This document shows positions 33,704 through 35,008 of a stretch of 35,008 bases of DNA, piece by piece. Location of the stretch: positions 1-35,008 of the forward strand of contig NZ_SMKL01000065.1 in assembly GCF_004348545.1 (NCBI RefSeq), written 5' to 3'. Position 1 is the first letter of the stretch; the number at the start of each line of letters is the position of its first letter. The DNA is from Jiangella ureilytica. GTDB taxonomy: Bacteria; Actinomycetota; Actinomycetes; Jiangellales; Jiangellaceae. Both the position numbers and the translations under genes were made by a program. A model generated the notes under the pieces. It saw nothing but the letters and a program-made list of their open reading frames with translations, searched no databases and was not told the origin of the DNA.

Positions 33704-34183
33704 GTGACTGACTCGCGACTCTCGCCGGGCGACGCCGCGCCCGAGTTCACCCTCCCCGACGCCGACGGCAACCCCGTCTCGCTCTCGTCCTACCGGGGCC
33801 GGCGGGTCGTCGTGTACTTCTACCCCGCCGCGATGACTCCGGGCTGCACCACGCAGGCCTGCGACTTCCGCGACAACCTCGCCTCGCTGCAGGGCGCCGG
33901 GTACGCCGTCCTCGGCATCTCGCCCGACGCGCCGGCCAAGCTGGCGACGTTCCGCGAGCGCGACCACCTCACCTTCCCGCTGCTGTCCGACGAGTCCCGC
34001 GGCACGCTCGAGGCCTACGGCGCCTACGGCGAGAAGAAGCTGTACGGCAAGGTCGTGCAGGGCGTCATCCGGTCGACGTTCGTCATCGACGCCGACGGCA
34101 AGGTCGAGAAGGCCATGTACAACGTCAAGGCGACGGGGCACGTCGCCAAGCTCCGCCGCGACCTGGGGCTCGACGCGGCGTGA
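33704..34183 (+). CDS. bcp: Thioredoxin-dependent thiol peroxidase (Bcp/PrxQ family)
   Basis: A 159-residue peroxiredoxin reducing H2O2 and organic hydroperoxides with thioredoxin. The peroxidatic Cys48 is in YPAAMTPGCTTQ, and the likely resolving Cys53 follows five residues later, the atypical 2-Cys PrxQ pattern. SPGDAAPEFTLPDADG and DHLTFPLLSDE are family motifs. GTG at 33704 is 6 nt after TACGGT (33692-33697), so I prefer it over the in-frame GTG at 33698, which directly abuts the box. The stop overlaps the next start (GTGA). Confidence 0.94.
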   Translation: MTDSRLSPGDAAPEFTLPDADGNPVSLSSYRGRRVVVYFYPAAMTPGCTTQACDFRDNLASLQGAGYAVLGISPDAPAKLATFRERDHLTFPLLSDESRGTLEAYGAYGEKKLYGKVVQGVIRSTFVIDADGKVEKAMYNVKATGHVAKLRRDLGLDAA

Positions 34184-35008
34184 CACGTGCTCGCCTGCGC
34201 CTCGCCCTCGCCGTCGCGCTGATCGTCCTCGGCACTCCGCTGCTGCTCGCCGGCGCGGCGGCGGCCGTGTACGTCGGCCCCGACGACACCGTCGAGTACG
34301 CGCGGGCGCCGGTCAGCGGCGAGGGCTCGGTCGTGGCGACCGACGTGGGGGTGGCGACGGTCACCGGCCCGGTCCTGCACGTCAGCGCCCGGTCGGCCGA
34401 CGGCGGCGAGGTGTTCGTGGGCGCGGCGCACCGCATCCACGTCGACTCCTACCTCGACGGCGTGGGGCAGCAGACGGTGACGGCGGCCGACCTGCGCGGC
34501 GAGATCACCTCGACGCCGGTCGCCGGCGGCGCGGCGCCCGCGGCGGCGCCCGGTGAGCTGGACTGGTGGGAGGAGAGCGACTCCGGGCCCGGCTGGCGCG
34601 GGGTGGCGTACGAGCTGACCGACGAGCCGGTGCGGGTCGTCGTCATGTCGCCGTCGGCGACGGGCGAGCCGCTGGACGTCGAGCTGTCCTTCGGCGCCGA
34701 GGTCGACGGCTTCTTCGTCACCGCCGTCCTCGTCGGGGTCGGCGGGCTGCTGCTCGTGGCCGGCGGCGTGCTGCTCATCTGGCTCCCCCGGCGACGGCGG
34801 AAGCGGAAGCCGGCGCTCGTCCCCGCCCCGAAGAACGATGCGGCCCCGGCGAAGAGCGAGCCGGACACCGTCGTCGATGAGAAGCCCGCCGAGCCGTCGG
34901 AGCCCTCCGATGATCCGGAGCCGCCCGAGGACGCGGAGCCGGCGAAGGAGAAGGTCGCGACCGTCACGCCGCTGCCCAAGCGGCCCTTGCCCAAGCGCAC
35001 CCCGCCCC
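34180..35008 (+). CDS. Membrane protein with extracytoplasmic domain, 3' truncated by window edge
   Basis: The frame opens at GTG 34180, overlapping the bcp stop as GTGA, and stays open to the end of the window (276 codons). A first hydrophobic helix (LALAVALIVLGTPLLLAGAA) leads into about 160 residues predicted outside the cell, with a beta-like VATVTGPVLHVSARSADGGEV stretch and a WW-containing segment (ELDWWEESDSGPGWRG). A second helix (FFVTAVLVGVGGLLLVAGG) ends with WLPRRRRKRK. The rest is an acidic, Pro/Glu/Lys-rich cytoplasmic tail with a repeated PLPKR near the edge. I do not recognise the family. Translational coupling to bcp suggests shared expression. Confidence 0.8.
   Translation, partial: MTRARLRLALAVALIVLGTPLLLAGAAAAVYVGPDDTVEYARAPVSGEGSVVATDVGVATVTGPVLHVSARSADGGEVFVGAAHRIHVDSYLDGVGQQTVTAADLRGEITSTPVAGGAAPAAAPGELDWWEESDSGPGWRGVAYELTDEPVRVVVMSPSATGEPLDVELSFGAEVDGFFVTAVLVGVGGLLLVAGGVLLIWLPRRRRKRKPALVPAPKNDAAPAKSEPDTVVDEKPAEPSEPSDDPEPPEDAEPAKEKVATVTPLPKRPLPKRTPP

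Overview
The window is very GC-rich. Codon third positions are almost all G or C, GTG starts are common, stops and starts overlap as ATGA or GTGA, and many genes appear leaderless, with a TAnnnT box 6-8 nt before the start codon. With the gene content (IclR, HxlR, DUF3618, GroES-like, LigD polymerase domain, and a secreted protein ending in a FIMAH-like domain), this points to a soil- or plant-associated actinobacterium. A Jiangella-like organism is my guess and is not proven. No integrase, CRISPR array, rRNA or complete tRNA was seen.

Region 1 (2-3776): the tail of a methyltransferase, then a leftward unit made of an MFS drug-type exporter and two tandem paralogous SDR oxidoreductases. A 24-bp TetR-type palindrome lies upstream of the exporter, but no TetR gene is present. 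One of the two SDRs has lost the canonical catalytic serine.

Region 2 (3777-9644): a small module with an NhaC-family antiporter, an ArcD-like permease, arginine deiminase (arcA) and a META-domain lipoprotein. It lies between two ~35-bp direct repeats (3977-4012 and 9518-9552). The first repeat overlaps a 26-nt fragment that looks like the 3' end of tmRNA (ssrA), a common integration site, and a decayed IS3-type orfA start lies next to it. I read the module as an old integrated cassette (inference). arcB and arcC are absent.

Region 3 (9645-18714): a leftward eight-gene catabolic operon with a divergent IclR regulator. It holds kduI, a KduD-type SDR, a sugar ABC transporter (lipoprotein, permease, double ATPase, second permease), an aldehyde dehydrogenase and a 4-oxalocrotonate tautomerase-like protein. 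It probably imports and processes uronate-derived sugars; the usual KDG kinase and aldolase are not here.

Region 4 (18715-25192): a noncoding interval with an 18-bp perfect inverted repeat, a small hypothetical gene, and a 5.4-kb gene for a secreted ~1815-residue protein. That protein joins a ThuA domain to a galactose-oxidase-type copper-radical oxidase, two LamG modules, Ig-like modules and a C-terminal FIMAH-like domain. All five copper-radical site residues are present. This is the most striking object in the window. A long hairpin ends the gene.

Region 5 (25193-35008): mostly housekeeping or accessory single genes. These are a helix-hairpin-helix protein, DUF2255, a thiolase-SDR-HxlR operon behind an imperfect palindrome, a minimal zincin, an acidic membrane-anchored protein with a structured leader and a possible ATC start, a phosphotransferase divergent from a stand-alone LigD polymerase domain, an FUSC-like membrane protein, a GroES-like protein, DUF3618, Bcp peroxiredoxin, and a membrane protein running off the right edge.
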